Below are positions 44,643-53,122 of a DNA stretch of 64,000 nt, piece by piece. Position 1 is the stretch's first letter, and every line of letters starts with the position of its first letter. Origin of the DNA: Akkermansia muciniphila (lineage in GTDB: Bacteria; Verrucomicrobiota; Verrucomicrobiia; Verrucomicrobiales; Akkermansiaceae); NCBI GenBank assembly GCA_945890645.1, contig CAMDCV010000001.1, positions 162,900-226,899 on the forward strand, in the 5' to 3' direction. Position numbers and translations under genes: made by a program. The notes below the pieces were generated by a model. The model did no database searches. It had not been told where the DNA came from and saw nothing but the letters and a program-made list of their open reading frames with translations.

Positions 44643-46535
44643 ATGAGCGCACACGCAGCGACCGCAGATCACAGCCACCATGACGACCATGGGCACCATC
44701 ACGAACCGGGCTTCTTGCAAAAATATGTATTTTCCACCGATCACAAGGTAATCGGCCTGCAGTATGGCATCACCGCGATGCTCTTTTTGTTGTTTGGTTT
44801 CTACCTAATGATGGTGATGCGTTGGTCGATCGCTTACCCGCATGAGCCGCTGCCAGGTTGGATGAGCTGGATTTTTACGGAAAATTGGCAAGCACGTTGG
44901 TTGCAGGATGGCAAAGTCACCGGCGACACTTACAATATGTTCGGTGCGATGCACGGCACGATCATGGTGTTCCTGGGTGTAGTGCCACTGGGTTTTGGTG
45001 CCTTCGGCAACTACGTGACTCCGTTGCAAATCGGCGCGGTGGACATGGCATTTCCCAAACTGAACATGATGTCGTACTGGATCTACCTTCTCGGTGGTTT
45101 GATCATGTGTGGCTCTTTCTTCATGGAATCTGGAGCCGCTAAGTCCGGATGGACCAACTATTCGCCGCTGGCAGGTTTTGCTGACGGTCAGATTGTCAAT
45201 CAATGGCTCGCTGGGCAAACACAGTGGTTGCTCGGTCTGGTGATGCTGATTACATCCTCGCTTCTCGGCTCAGTGAATTTCATCACCACCATCATCAACC
45301 TTCGTGCTCGTGGTATGACATGGATGCGTCTCCCGTTTTTCGTCTGGGCGATGCTTGTTACCGGTTTCCTTCTTCTCTTGGCATTTCCGCCACTGGAAGC
45401 CGCTGGTATCATGCAGTTGGTGGACCGTGTATGGCACTCCTCGTTTTTCATGCCTTCGGGTCTGTTTACGAAGTCCGATGGACTTGTGGAGCTCTCTGGT
45501 GGTGGTAGCCCATTGCTGTTCCAGCATTTGTTCTGGTTCCTCGGTCACCCCGAAGTTTACGTTCTTCTTTTGCCTGCGATCGCCTGCGTGGCGGAAATTA
45601 TTCCCGCCAATACCCGCCGCCCGATGTGGGGTTATAAATCGATGGTCTATGGTGTGATTGTGCTTGGTTTCCTTTCTTTCATTGTCTGGGCGCATCACAT
45701 GTATCTCACCGGCATGGGCCCGAAAATTTCCACTTGGTTCCAAATCACCACTGTTCTGATCTCTATCCCGTCGGTGATCCTGCTCACAGCACTCATGATT
45801 TCGCTATGGGGTGGATCGATCCGTTTCACGCCCGCGATGATCTGGGCCTGCGCGTTCATCCCGATGTTTGGTATCGGCGGTCTCACAGGACTGCCGCTAG
45901 CATTCAACCTCGTGGACTTGCACTTGCATGATACGTATTACGTGATTGGGCACTTCCACTACGTAGTGGCACCGGGTATTTTGTTCGGACTCTTCGGTGG
46001 TGTGCACCATTGGTATCCAAAGATCACCGGACGGTACATGAGTAAAACTCTCAACCACCTGCATTTTTGGCCCACACTCATCTGCATGAACTTGTTGTTC
46101 TTCCCGATGTTGATTCAAGGCATGGCTGGTTTCCACCGCCGCTGGTACAACGGTGGTGATGCCTACCTCGCGAAAGCGGCGGATTCCGCAAACGTCTTCG
46201 GACAGACTGTGGCACAACACATCGACCTCAACATCCTCATGTCATGGTCGGCATGGATCATGGCAGCCTTCCAGTTGCCTTTTATTCTCAACATCTTTGT
46301 TTCGCTGTTCCGTGGCAAGAAAGTGGAGAGCGACAACCCTTGGAATGCGACCACTCTCGAATGGGCCACCCCGACCCCTCCGGGTCATGGCAACTTCACT
46401 TTCGACGTGGCAGTCTATCGTGGCCCCTACGAATACAGCCAGCCTGATGCGGACAAAGACTACACTCCGCAGTGGGAAAAGCCGAAGACTGACAGCCCTG
46501 TTGTGGCTCCTCAGCCGACCACTACGCATCATTGA
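44643..46535 (+). CDS. ctaD: Cytochrome c oxidase subunit I, A1-type
   Basis: A 630-residue heme-copper oxidase subunit I with twelve predicted helices. Heme and copper ligands are visible: low-spin heme His in AMHGTIMVFL, CuB His with Tyr in GHPEVYVLL, the His pair in AHHMYLTG, and the heme a3 and a ligands in HDTYYVIGHFHYV. Proton pathway residues are those of A1 oxidases: Asp in GAVDMAFP, Glu in HPEVY, and Lys in YKSMVYG. The N-terminus is His-rich (HSHHDDHGHHHEPG). It reduces O2 with subunits II and III. First gene of the operon. Confidence 0.97.
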   Translation: MSAHAATADHSHHDDHGHHHEPGFLQKYVFSTDHKVIGLQYGITAMLFLLFGFYLMMVMRWSIAYPHEPLPGWMSWIFTENWQARWLQDGKVTGDTYNMFGAMHGTIMVFLGVVPLGFGAFGNYVTPLQIGAVDMAFPKLNMMSYWIYLLGGLIMCGSFFMESGAAKSGWTNYSPLAGFADGQIVNQWLAGQTQWLLGLVMLITSSLLGSVNFITTIINLRARGMTWMRLPFFVWAMLVTGFLLLLAFPPLEAAGIMQLVDRVWHSSFFMPSGLFTKSDGLVELSGGGSPLLFQHLFWFLGHPEVYVLLLPAIACVAEIIPANTRRPMWGYKSMVYGVIVLGFLSFIVWAHHMYLTGMGPKISTWFQITTVLISIPSVILLTALMISLWGGSIRFTPAMIWACAFIPMFGIGGLTGLPLAFNLVDLHLHDTYYVIGHFHYVVAPGILFGLFGGVHHWYPKITGRYMSKTLNHLHFWPTLICMNLLFFPMLIQGMAGFHRRWYNGGDAYLAKAADSANVFGQTVAQHIDLNILMSWSAWIMAAFQLPFILNIFVSLFRGKKVESDNPWNATTLEWATPTPPGHGNFTFDVAVYRGPYEYSQPDADKDYTPQWEKPKTDSPVVAPQPTTTHH

Positions 46536-46577
46536 TTCATTCCAGGCATTCACACATTTTTTTCTACCCGCTAATTT

Positions 46578-48161
46578 ATGGAAATTCCTTATATTTTCAC
46601 GCCGCGCAAAGACACTGGAATGGTCAATTCCAAGATCGCCATTTGGCTATTCCTCGCTTCTGAGGTGATGCTTTTCGGTGGCTTCTTTTCCTCATATGTC
46701 TATTTGCGACTTGGTGCCGATTATCCATGGCCGGAACGCGCGCTGCCCGTGTTGCCGGGCTTGATCAACACCTTCGTGCTGATCTTTTCTTCGGTCACCG
46801 TGGTTTTCGCGTGGGCGGCGCTGAAGCTGCGTAAGTGGCACATGTTCCAATTGTTCATGTCCATCACCATTGTATGTGCGGCAATTTTCATGGGCCTGAA
46901 AGGGATCGAGTACAACGTGAAGTGGCATCACCAAGCGATTCGTTTGTCCGACTACACTATTTTGGAAGGTCACCTTGGTTATGATGAGAAAGCGATCAAG
47001 GCGGATGGCAAGAAACACGAAGCCGATGTGATTCACGTCAATGCCGAGAAACTGACTTTCAGCACTGTTCGTTTCCATAAACCATGGGTGGAGGAAATGC
47101 TGCGTCAGGCGAAAGCAAACAATGCGAAAATCGCTCTCGCCGAAGAGCTACTGATTGAAGGGCAAGCAATTGCAGCAGGCACGGAATTGAGTGTCGAATT
47201 GCTTGAAGAAATCAAAAAAAATCACCTCGACTCTCGCGCCAACAACGCGGATGTCCGCACCGATGCTCTGCGTGCTGAATGGGCCACTGCAAAAGCGAAA
47301 GTCGAGAACGTCGGTAAAAAAGGTTGGGAGCTCGCTCCGAACATCAATATCGATCCCGCGAAGATCGAAAAGCTACTGAAGATTGAAACTTCATCCGTTA
47401 CCTTCGCCGTCACCCCTGCGACCAACCTTTGGTTCAAACATCGTGATATCAAAGAGGGTGCCGCGCAGTCGCGTTTGCGCGATGATACAGCGATCATTGG
47501 CAAGCTCGAAGACAGCCCAGTGGTGTTGCACAATCTTGACGCTATCGATTTCCGCCACGTCGTGATGAAAGCAGAAGAGAAGGGGATCGATCCTGTAGTC
47601 GCGATCGAAAACACTTGGCTGATCAAAAACAGTGAGGAAGCGCGCGAAGCATGGGAGTGGAACAAAGCCCAGACGGCGAAACTCGAAAAAGAATTGCTCG
47701 AAAAATATGGTCTTGATGAGCATAACCAACCGAAGCGTGTGCCCACACTGACTGAGCGCTATCGCATTGGATGGAAAGATTTCGTATCAAAAGCCGACGG
47801 GGTAGATAAAGGCAAAGCCGATATCCACACCAGTGAGGAATTCATGGGGCCAAACTATGAGTTGCGAGCCGAGCACCACACATTCCCGCACTTGAGTGTG
47901 CCTCGCGAGCTTGTATTTTTGAGCGGCAAATTTACTCCTGCTTGGAATACTTACTACGCCATCTACTTCACCATGACATTCCTGCACGGCTTGCACGTGA
48001 TCGGCGGAGCCATCGTCCTCGGTTACTACCTCTTCCGTGGCAAAAAAATGTATCAAAGCAATCCGGAGTGGTTGGCCAATCGCGTTGAGGTCGGTGGTCT
48101 GTTCTGGCACTTTGTGGACTTGGTCTGGATTTTCCTCTTCCCGATCCTCTATTTGATGTAA
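46578..48161 (+). CDS. ctaE: Cytochrome c oxidase subunit III with large hydrophilic insertion
   Basis: A 527-residue subunit III, against about 200-260 in most bacteria. Residues 1-118 hold the first helices (IAIWLFLASEVMLFGGFFSS, LINTFVLIFSSVTVVFAWAA, MFQLFMSITIVCAAIFMGL). Residues 457-527 hold the last two (YFTMTFLHGLHVIGGAIVLG, GLFWHFVDLVWIFLFPILYL), where the family motif HGLHV is intact. Between them is a soluble, charged stretch of about 325 residues (46929-47913) that has no counterpart in typical subunits. The reading frame is continuous with no stop, and composition is uniform, so it looks like a genuine insertion, not an assembly error. Confidence 0.92.
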   Translation: MEIPYIFTPRKDTGMVNSKIAIWLFLASEVMLFGGFFSSYVYLRLGADYPWPERALPVLPGLINTFVLIFSSVTVVFAWAALKLRKWHMFQLFMSITIVCAAIFMGLKGIEYNVKWHHQAIRLSDYTILEGHLGYDEKAIKADGKKHEADVIHVNAEKLTFSTVRFHKPWVEEMLRQAKANNAKIALAEELLIEGQAIAAGTELSVELLEEIKKNHLDSRANNADVRTDALRAEWATAKAKVENVGKKGWELAPNINIDPAKIEKLLKIETSSVTFAVTPATNLWFKHRDIKEGAAQSRLRDDTAIIGKLEDSPVVLHNLDAIDFRHVVMKAEEKGIDPVVAIENTWLIKNSEEAREAWEWNKAQTAKLEKELLEKYGLDEHNQPKRVPTLTERYRIGWKDFVSKADGVDKGKADIHTSEEFMGPNYELRAEHHTFPHLSVPRELVFLSGKFTPAWNTYYAIYFTMTFLHGLHVIGGAIVLGYYLFRGKKMYQSNPEWLANRVEVGGLFWHFVDLVWIFLFPILYLM

Positions 48162-48186
48162 TTCTCCACTCTAACAAATTTTTCTT

Positions 48187-48534
48187 ATGGCTGATTCACC
48201 TGAACAAATTAAAAAAGCGGTCAAGAGCTACATCGTCATCGGTCTAGTGCTCTTCATCTTCACCGGCGTGACAGTGGCTGTTGCCACGATACCCGCGCTC
48301 GATATCGGCGTACACGGCTTCGATGTCATGGACATGATCCTTGGCTTGGCAATCGCTACTTTTAAAGCGACTCTCGTTGGTTATGTGTTTATGCACTTAA
48401 ATCACGAAAAAAAGGCCATTTACTGGATTTTCTTCGGAGCATTTGTATTTTTTGCTTTCATGATTATTTTGTTCATGGCCGCTAAGAGCGACCCGATTCA
48501 TTACAACGGGTTCAACTTCGGCTTGCCTTATTAA
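48187..48534 (+). CDS. ctaF: Cytochrome c oxidase subunit IV (prokaryotic COX4 type)
   Basis: A 115-residue protein with three hydrophobic segments (YIVIGLVLFIFTGVTVAVA, MILGLAIATFKATLVGYVFMHL, IFFGAFVFFAFMIILFMAA). The motif ATFKATLVGYVFMHL is the signature of prokaryotic COX4/CyoD-like subunits. It stabilises the oxidase complex. Leader TCTAACAAATTTTTCTT with no Shine-Dalgarno sequence. Confidence 0.85.
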   Translation: MADSPEQIKKAVKSYIVIGLVLFIFTGVTVAVATIPALDIGVHGFDVMDMILGLAIATFKATLVGYVFMHLNHEKKAIYWIFFGAFVFFAFMIILFMAAKSDPIHYNGFNFGLPY

Positions 48535-48552
48535 CCTTTCATTTCTTCATTT

Positions 48553-48753
48553 ATGTCACTCAAATCTTTCCACATCGTCTTTGTCACGTTCACCTTCTTG
48601 ATGAGCTTGTTTTTCGTATTGTGGTCGTTTGTGTGGGTGAAGGAAATCTCGTTCACCACGCATGTGATCGGCTGGTGTGGTGTGGCGGGTTTGTTGTTGG
48701 TTCCGATATACGCTGTGTATTTCTGGAAAAAAGCCGCGAAAATCATCCTCTAA
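48553..48753 (+). CDS. Small oxidase-associated membrane protein 1
   Basis: A 66-residue protein with two helices (IVFVTFTFLMSLFFVLW and VIGWCGVAGLLLVPIYAVYFW). No named family. It lies between subunit IV and the second small protein, 18 bases after the former. Probably an accessory subunit or assembly factor of the oxidase. Confidence 0.7.
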   Translation: MSLKSFHIVFVTFTFLMSLFFVLWSFVWVKEISFTTHVIGWCGVAGLLLVPIYAVYFWKKAAKIIL

Positions 48754-48762
48754 CTCCTTACA

Positions 48763-48969
48763 ATGATGCTCTCCTGTGTAACATGCCAAGCAAACAGCGC
48801 TCTCGGCGGCAGTGATGCCGTCGGTTGGTCGATTTTCTTTTTGTTGATTGTCATCCTCCTGATGGCAGGATCCGTGGTGTTCTTTATGGTTCGCCTTGCC
48901 CTGCGTGCGAAAAAATGCGCGATGGAAGAAGAAGCTGCCATGCTCTCCGAATCCTCCGTCACTCAATGA
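48763..48969 (+). CDS. Small oxidase-associated membrane protein 2 with CVTC motif
   Basis: A 68-residue protein. It starts MMLSCVTCQANSALGG, with a CxxC pair before a single helix (WSIFFLLIVILLMAGSVVFFMV), and ends in a basic/acidic tail. If oriented N-out, the CxxC would face the periplasm and could bind copper or act in thiol chemistry for the CuA site of subunit II, encoded next. This is inference. Nine bases after the preceding gene. Confidence 0.68.
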   Translation: MMLSCVTCQANSALGGSDAVGWSIFFLLIVILLMAGSVVFFMVRLALRAKKCAMEEEAAMLSESSVTQ

Positions 48970-48984
48970 TTTTCCTTTTCTCTT

Positions 48985-49770
48985 ATGTCTCCATCCAAAT
49001 TCCTAGGTATCCCCGAAAGCTTTTCTGATCACGGTCCGCAAGTCGATCACTTGATCGATGTTGTGCATTGGTTCATGATTGTATTGTTCATCGGTTGGTC
49101 GATTTACATGGCCATCGCATTGATCAAATTCCGTCGTTCCGCGAAAGCTAAGGCTGATTATCATGGCGTGACGAATCACGTATCCTCTCACATTGAGATT
49201 GCGGTGATCATCATTGAAGCCGTGTTGCTCTTGGGTTTTGCGATTCCTCTATGGCGCGAGCGCACGGATACGTTCAAGTTGGTGGTGCAAAATGAGCACG
49301 TGCGCGTGCGTGTCGTCGGATGGCAATTCGGGTGGACTTATCATTACCCTGGTGCCGACGGCAAATTTGGACGCATCGATCCCTTCGCCATGTCGAGCAC
49401 CAATGACCTCGGCATCGATTATACCGATCCAAACGCGGCGGATGATTTTACGAGCCCGATTCTCAAATTGCCTAACGAAGTTCCGGCAATCCTGATGATA
49501 GGCAGCAAAGATGTGATTCACAATTACTCGATTGTGCCGATGCGCATTCAGCAGGACGCCATCCCCGGTAAGGAAATCCCAATGTGGTTCACGCCGATTA
49601 AAACACTCGAAACATCAGTGGTTTGCGGACAGCTCTGCGGTGAAGGTCATGGCAACATGATTGGCACTATGGAAGTGATTGACGCGGCAAGTTATAAGAC
49701 TTGGGCGACTGGATTGTCCGATGCGGCATTGAAAGCCAATCAGGCGAAGACCCCAGTGGCATCACGATGA
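48985..49770 (+). CDS. ctaC: Cytochrome c oxidase subunit II
   Basis: A 261-residue subunit II. Two helices (MIVLFIGWSIYMAIALIKF and IEIAVIIIEAVLLLGFAIPL) precede a cupredoxin domain. The CuA ligands are in VVCGQLCGEGHGNM (Cys, Cys, His, Met), with the upstream His in VIHNYSI. QFGWTYHYPG is the aromatic region for electron entry. There is no C-terminal cytochrome c domain, so it should accept electrons from a separate cytochrome c. The order I-III-IV-small-small-II is unusual; subunit II is commonly first. Confidence 0.94.
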   Translation: MSPSKFLGIPESFSDHGPQVDHLIDVVHWFMIVLFIGWSIYMAIALIKFRRSAKAKADYHGVTNHVSSHIEIAVIIIEAVLLLGFAIPLWRERTDTFKLVVQNEHVRVRVVGWQFGWTYHYPGADGKFGRIDPFAMSSTNDLGIDYTDPNAADDFTSPILKLPNEVPAILMIGSKDVIHNYSIVPMRIQQDAIPGKEIPMWFTPIKTLETSVVCGQLCGEGHGNMIGTMEVIDAASYKTWATGLSDAALKANQAKTPVASR

Positions 49771-49844
49771 GTTGAGCCCCACAAGTGGTTCTGCGTCATT
49801 TTTGATTGTGCATAGAGCGGATTTTCGTAATCTTGGTGTAGCTA

Positions 49845-50555
49845 ATGTCTCCATCCCGCATACTACACCCATGGTTACACTGCCTCACTGCTTGGGCACT
49901 TCTTGGTGCTACAACGTGGGCGGCTGAGGGAGTAAAGGACGCGAAGCCTCCTGCCACAGCATCTCAGAATCCTCCTACTGCGATAACTGCTCCTGCCTCG
50001 TCCACAGCCGCCACTACAACACCCGAAACAGCAACTGCTGTTCAGGACGAAGACGAAGAAAAGGCGGCTGAGAAAAAAGAAGCGGAGGATACAGTAAAAG
50101 TAGCACGCCCTGTCGGACCTGATCTCGTGCAAGTCTATGGCTGGCGCGAAAAAGTGAAAGTGGGGGAAATGTCGGACACGATGGTGGCTAAGCTTGATAC
50201 TGGTGCTACTACAAGTTCGCTGCACGCGGAGGATCAACAGATTTTTGAAAGAGATGGCAAAAAATGGGTCAAGTTCGTGCTCACCGACCCGAATGAAGCC
50301 GGTGCAAAACGATACGTAATGGAGGCGCCACTCACCCGCACCGTCTCGATCAAGGAACCAGGAGGTGAATCGATTCGCCGCAATGTAGTTCGACTGAATT
50401 TTCATATTGGCGAGCGCAATATCAAAGCGGAGTTTACTCTAAACAACCGTCATAACATGAGCTGCCCTGTCTTGATCGGACGAACTACGATCCAAACCCT
50501 TGGCTGGGTCGATCCGAGTCGCACCTATCTCGCAGACGATAAAATCTTTCGTTAG
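49845..50555 (+). CDS. Retropepsin-like aspartic protease of the ATP-grasp trio
   Basis: A 236-residue protein with a signal peptide (LHCLTAWALLGATTWA) and an Ala/Thr/Glu/Lys-rich linker to about residue 90. A Zn_protease (PF05618-type, retropepsin-like) domain follows, with catalytic KLDTGATTSSLHA and C-terminal NMSCPVLIGRTTIQTLGWVD. Despite its historical name, 'ATP-dependent zinc protease', the DTGA motif marks an aspartic protease. It forms a three-gene unit with the 7TM transglutaminase-like and ATP-grasp proteins. It starts 74 bases after ctaC. Confidence 0.85.
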   Translation: MSPSRILHPWLHCLTAWALLGATTWAAEGVKDAKPPATASQNPPTAITAPASSTAATTTPETATAVQDEDEEKAAEKKEAEDTVKVARPVGPDLVQVYGWREKVKVGEMSDTMVAKLDTGATTSSLHAEDQQIFERDGKKWVKFVLTDPNEAGAKRYVMEAPLTRTVSIKEPGGESIRRNVVRLNFHIGERNIKAEFTLNNRHNMSCPVLIGRTTIQTLGWVDPSRTYLADDKIFR

Positions 50556-50563
50556 GAAATCTC

Positions 50564-52111
50564 ATGTCCTCTAAATTGCGATTGATCCTTGCGGTGCTGC
50601 TCTTGTGTTTCATCGGCATCGGCGTGGCGATGTATAAAAATCAAAAACTCGGTGTGCCGCTGTGGGTTGGAGAAAAATCAACTTCGTGGCTGGTTGAAGC
50701 GAAAGTCTCGTTTTTCATGCCAGAAGAAAAACCTGTCACGATCAAATTGGCGCTGCCTTCCGCCGCGGAGGATGAAAGCATCGGTCAGGAGGCGGGTTCG
50801 CTCGACCTTGGGTACTTTACGGAACAATCCGTTTCCGGACTGAAGGCGGTATGGTCAAATCGCAAAATTGCCGAAGGTTCTCATTCACTCTATTATCGCG
50901 TGCGTTTTTCCGAACGCTTCAAAACCGGGGGCGGTGGCGAAGAAGTGCAAGGGCCACCCCCCGTCGCAGACTCTCCGGGATTGTCCGGTTCGGTGGAAAA
51001 GGCCGCGCTGCAATTAATTGAAGCATCACGCGCGGTGTCAGCCGATACAGATACTTTTTTCACGCATCTCTTTTTGCAAATTGCCAAAGATAATTCCGCA
51101 CAAGAAGTATTATTATTACGACGTCACTATGAAAATGTAGAGAAAGCCAACGAAGAAAATCTGATGATCGTGATGGGGATAGATCTGCTAAAAATGGCAG
51201 GAATACCCGCTCGTTTAGCGCATGGCATCCGCCTCGATTCGCAACTCGGGCCGCAGCAAGCTTTACCGTTGATCGAGTACTGCGATGGCGCGACATGGAA
51301 AGTGAAAAATCCTCAACAACCGAATGTCAGTCTCCGTAGCGATAATATCTTCGTCTGGAATCGAGGTGGATCCTCATTATTAGAAGCCTTTGGTGGCGAA
51401 AATTCCAAAGTCGTATTCACCGTGGTAAAAGACAAAATTTCGTTAGAGGCGTTGAACACATTGCGCGATACACCGTTTATGGCATCGACGATCTTAGCCT
51501 TGCCCGTTTCTGAGCGTGCGGTGTTTCGCTATGTTGTGTTAATCCCGTTAGGAGCTTTTGTTGTGGTGATCCTGCGTAATATCGTCGGCATCCCGACGCT
51601 CGGCACCTTCATGCCTGTATTGCTGGCTTTGGCGTTTTTAGAAATGAAATTGGGACTCGGAATTCTGATGTTTGTATCGATTGTCGCCGTGGGTTTGTAT
51701 TTCCGCTTCCTACTATCGAGCATGAATCTGCTGGTAGTGCCGCGCGTGGCCGCCTGTGTGGTGATCGTGACTTTGCTGATGGTGCTGATGTCGCTCATTA
51801 GTTGGCATCTTGGTATTCGCGATGTGTTGAAAATTACAATGTTTCCGATGATCATCATCGCCTGGACTATCGAACGGATGTCGCTGATTTGGGAAGAAGA
51901 GGGCAAGCGAAGTGCGATCTTACAAGTAGGTGGTTCGGTGCTTGTCGCTGTGGTGGCCTATCAGGTGATGAAAGTGCCGCAGATTCAGTACTGGGCGCAG
52001 TATTTCCCTGAATTATTGCTGGTATTGCTGGCTGCGATTCTCTTGATTGGTCGCTACACAGGTTATCGTCTGAGTGAGTTGTATCGCTTTCGGAATTTCT
52101 CTGAAGCCTAA
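50564..52111 (+). CDS. Inactive transglutaminase fused to 7TM region
   Basis: A 515-residue protein. It starts with an N-terminal helix (RLILAVLLLCFIGIGVAMY), then a periplasmic beta-rich and transglutaminase-like region (residues about 130-310; the family is described as catalytically inactive). Seven C-terminal helices follow (for example YVVLIPLGAFVVVILRNIVG and ELLLVLLAAILLIGRYTGY). This is the PF14400/PF14402-type partner of retropepsin and ATP-grasp proteins. It is probably a membrane receptor or processing component. Eight bases separate it from the retropepsin gene and nine from the ATP-grasp gene. Confidence 0.85.
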   Translation: MSSKLRLILAVLLLCFIGIGVAMYKNQKLGVPLWVGEKSTSWLVEAKVSFFMPEEKPVTIKLALPSAAEDESIGQEAGSLDLGYFTEQSVSGLKAVWSNRKIAEGSHSLYYRVRFSERFKTGGGGEEVQGPPPVADSPGLSGSVEKAALQLIEASRAVSADTDTFFTHLFLQIAKDNSAQEVLLLRRHYENVEKANEENLMIVMGIDLLKMAGIPARLAHGIRLDSQLGPQQALPLIEYCDGATWKVKNPQQPNVSLRSDNIFVWNRGGSSLLEAFGGENSKVVFTVVKDKISLEALNTLRDTPFMASTILALPVSERAVFRYVVLIPLGAFVVVILRNIVGIPTLGTFMPVLLALAFLEMKLGLGILMFVSIVAVGLYFRFLLSSMNLLVVPRVAACVVIVTLLMVLMSLISWHLGIRDVLKITMFPMIIIAWTIERMSLIWEEEGKRSAILQVGGSVLVAVVAYQVMKVPQIQYWAQYFPELLLVLLAAILLIGRYTGYRLSELYRFRNFSEA

Positions 52112-52120
52112 CAAATATTT

Positions 52121-53110
52121 ATGAAACGTTGGTGGCATCGCTGGTTCCGCACTCCCAAAGAGCTCCGAGCGATGGGTGTGGTGGGGATCAACATGCGCAA
52201 CGCTCGATTTCTGTTACCGAACAATCCGCGCAAGTTATACCAGCGAGTGGATAACAAATTGCAAACGAAGGCGCTTGCTGAAGCACGCGGCTTGGAGGTG
52301 CCGCTGACTTACTTGGTAGTGACTTCGCCGCACGATGTTGCGCGGATGGAGAAAAAACTTCTCGAGCATGAGTCGTTTGTGATGAAGCCTGCGCGTGGTA
52401 GTGGTGGCAAGGGCGTGTTGGTGATCGATCACCGCGATGGCGATTGCTACGTCAAACCCAGCGGCACGCGCCTTACAGGGGCAGAGTTGCGACATCATGC
52501 GGAAAATATTCTTGCGGGATTATTCAGTCTCGGTGGCAACCGCGACCACGCGTTGATCGAATATCGTGTGACCCCCGCCACGGTATTGACCGATATCAGT
52601 TTTCAAGGCGCACCGGATATACGTATCGTCATGCTGCATGGCTACCCCGTGATGGCAATGTTGCGCGCGGCGACTAAAGAGTCCGACGGTCGCGCAAACT
52701 TGCATCAAGGAGCGATTGGCATCGGCATCGATTTGGCCACGGGAATAACTGTGCGTGCTGTGCATCATGGCGCAATGGTGAACATGCACCCTGATTTGAA
52801 ATCGCCCCTGATCGGTGTGAAAATTCCGTACTGGGACAAGATTTTGGAAATCGCTGTGACCTGTCACGAAATGACTGAGCTTGGCTATCTGGGTGTTGAT
52901 TTGATGGTGGATGAAGTCAAAGGGCCCTTGATGATCGAAGTCAACGCGCGTCCCGGCCTCGCGATTCAAATGGCCAATGGCGTCGGGATGATGAAGCGAT
53001 TGCTTCCAGTCGTAGAGCGTAACAAGCAATTTCCCAAGGAATCCGGTGCCGATCGCATCGCCTTCAGCCAAAAACATTTGGCCGCCCATTTCGATCCGGC
53101 TCTGGTGTGA
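52121..53110 (+). CDS. Alpha-L-glutamate ligase-like ATP-grasp protein
   Basis: A 329-residue ATP-grasp protein of the family with 7TM partners. The ATP-binding and catalytic segments are VMKPARGSGGKGVLVI, LIEYRV, DIRIVMLHGYPVMAMLRAA, and the C-terminal GVDLMVDEVKGPLMIEVNARPG. The RimK-type ligases add glutamate or other amino acids to a peptide or protein; the substrate of this branch is not established. The NARPGLAIQ end is diagnostic of this group. Last gene of the trio, convergent with the M16 protease. Confidence 0.88.
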   Translation: MKRWWHRWFRTPKELRAMGVVGINMRNARFLLPNNPRKLYQRVDNKLQTKALAEARGLEVPLTYLVVTSPHDVARMEKKLLEHESFVMKPARGSGGKGVLVIDHRDGDCYVKPSGTRLTGAELRHHAENILAGLFSLGGNRDHALIEYRVTPATVLTDISFQGAPDIRIVMLHGYPVMAMLRAATKESDGRANLHQGAIGIGIDLATGITVRAVHHGAMVNMHPDLKSPLIGVKIPYWDKILEIAVTCHEMTELGYLGVDLMVDEVKGPLMIEVNARPGLAIQMANGVGMMKRLLPVVERNKQFPKESGADRIAFSQKHLAAHFDPALV

Positions 53111-53122
53111 GTCTATTAACCA

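Noticed and set aside
46578..48161. Subunit III insertion as a frameshift or assembly artefact
   Set aside because: The frame is open throughout, the composition is uniform and the family motifs are intact on both sides, so an artefact is unlikely.
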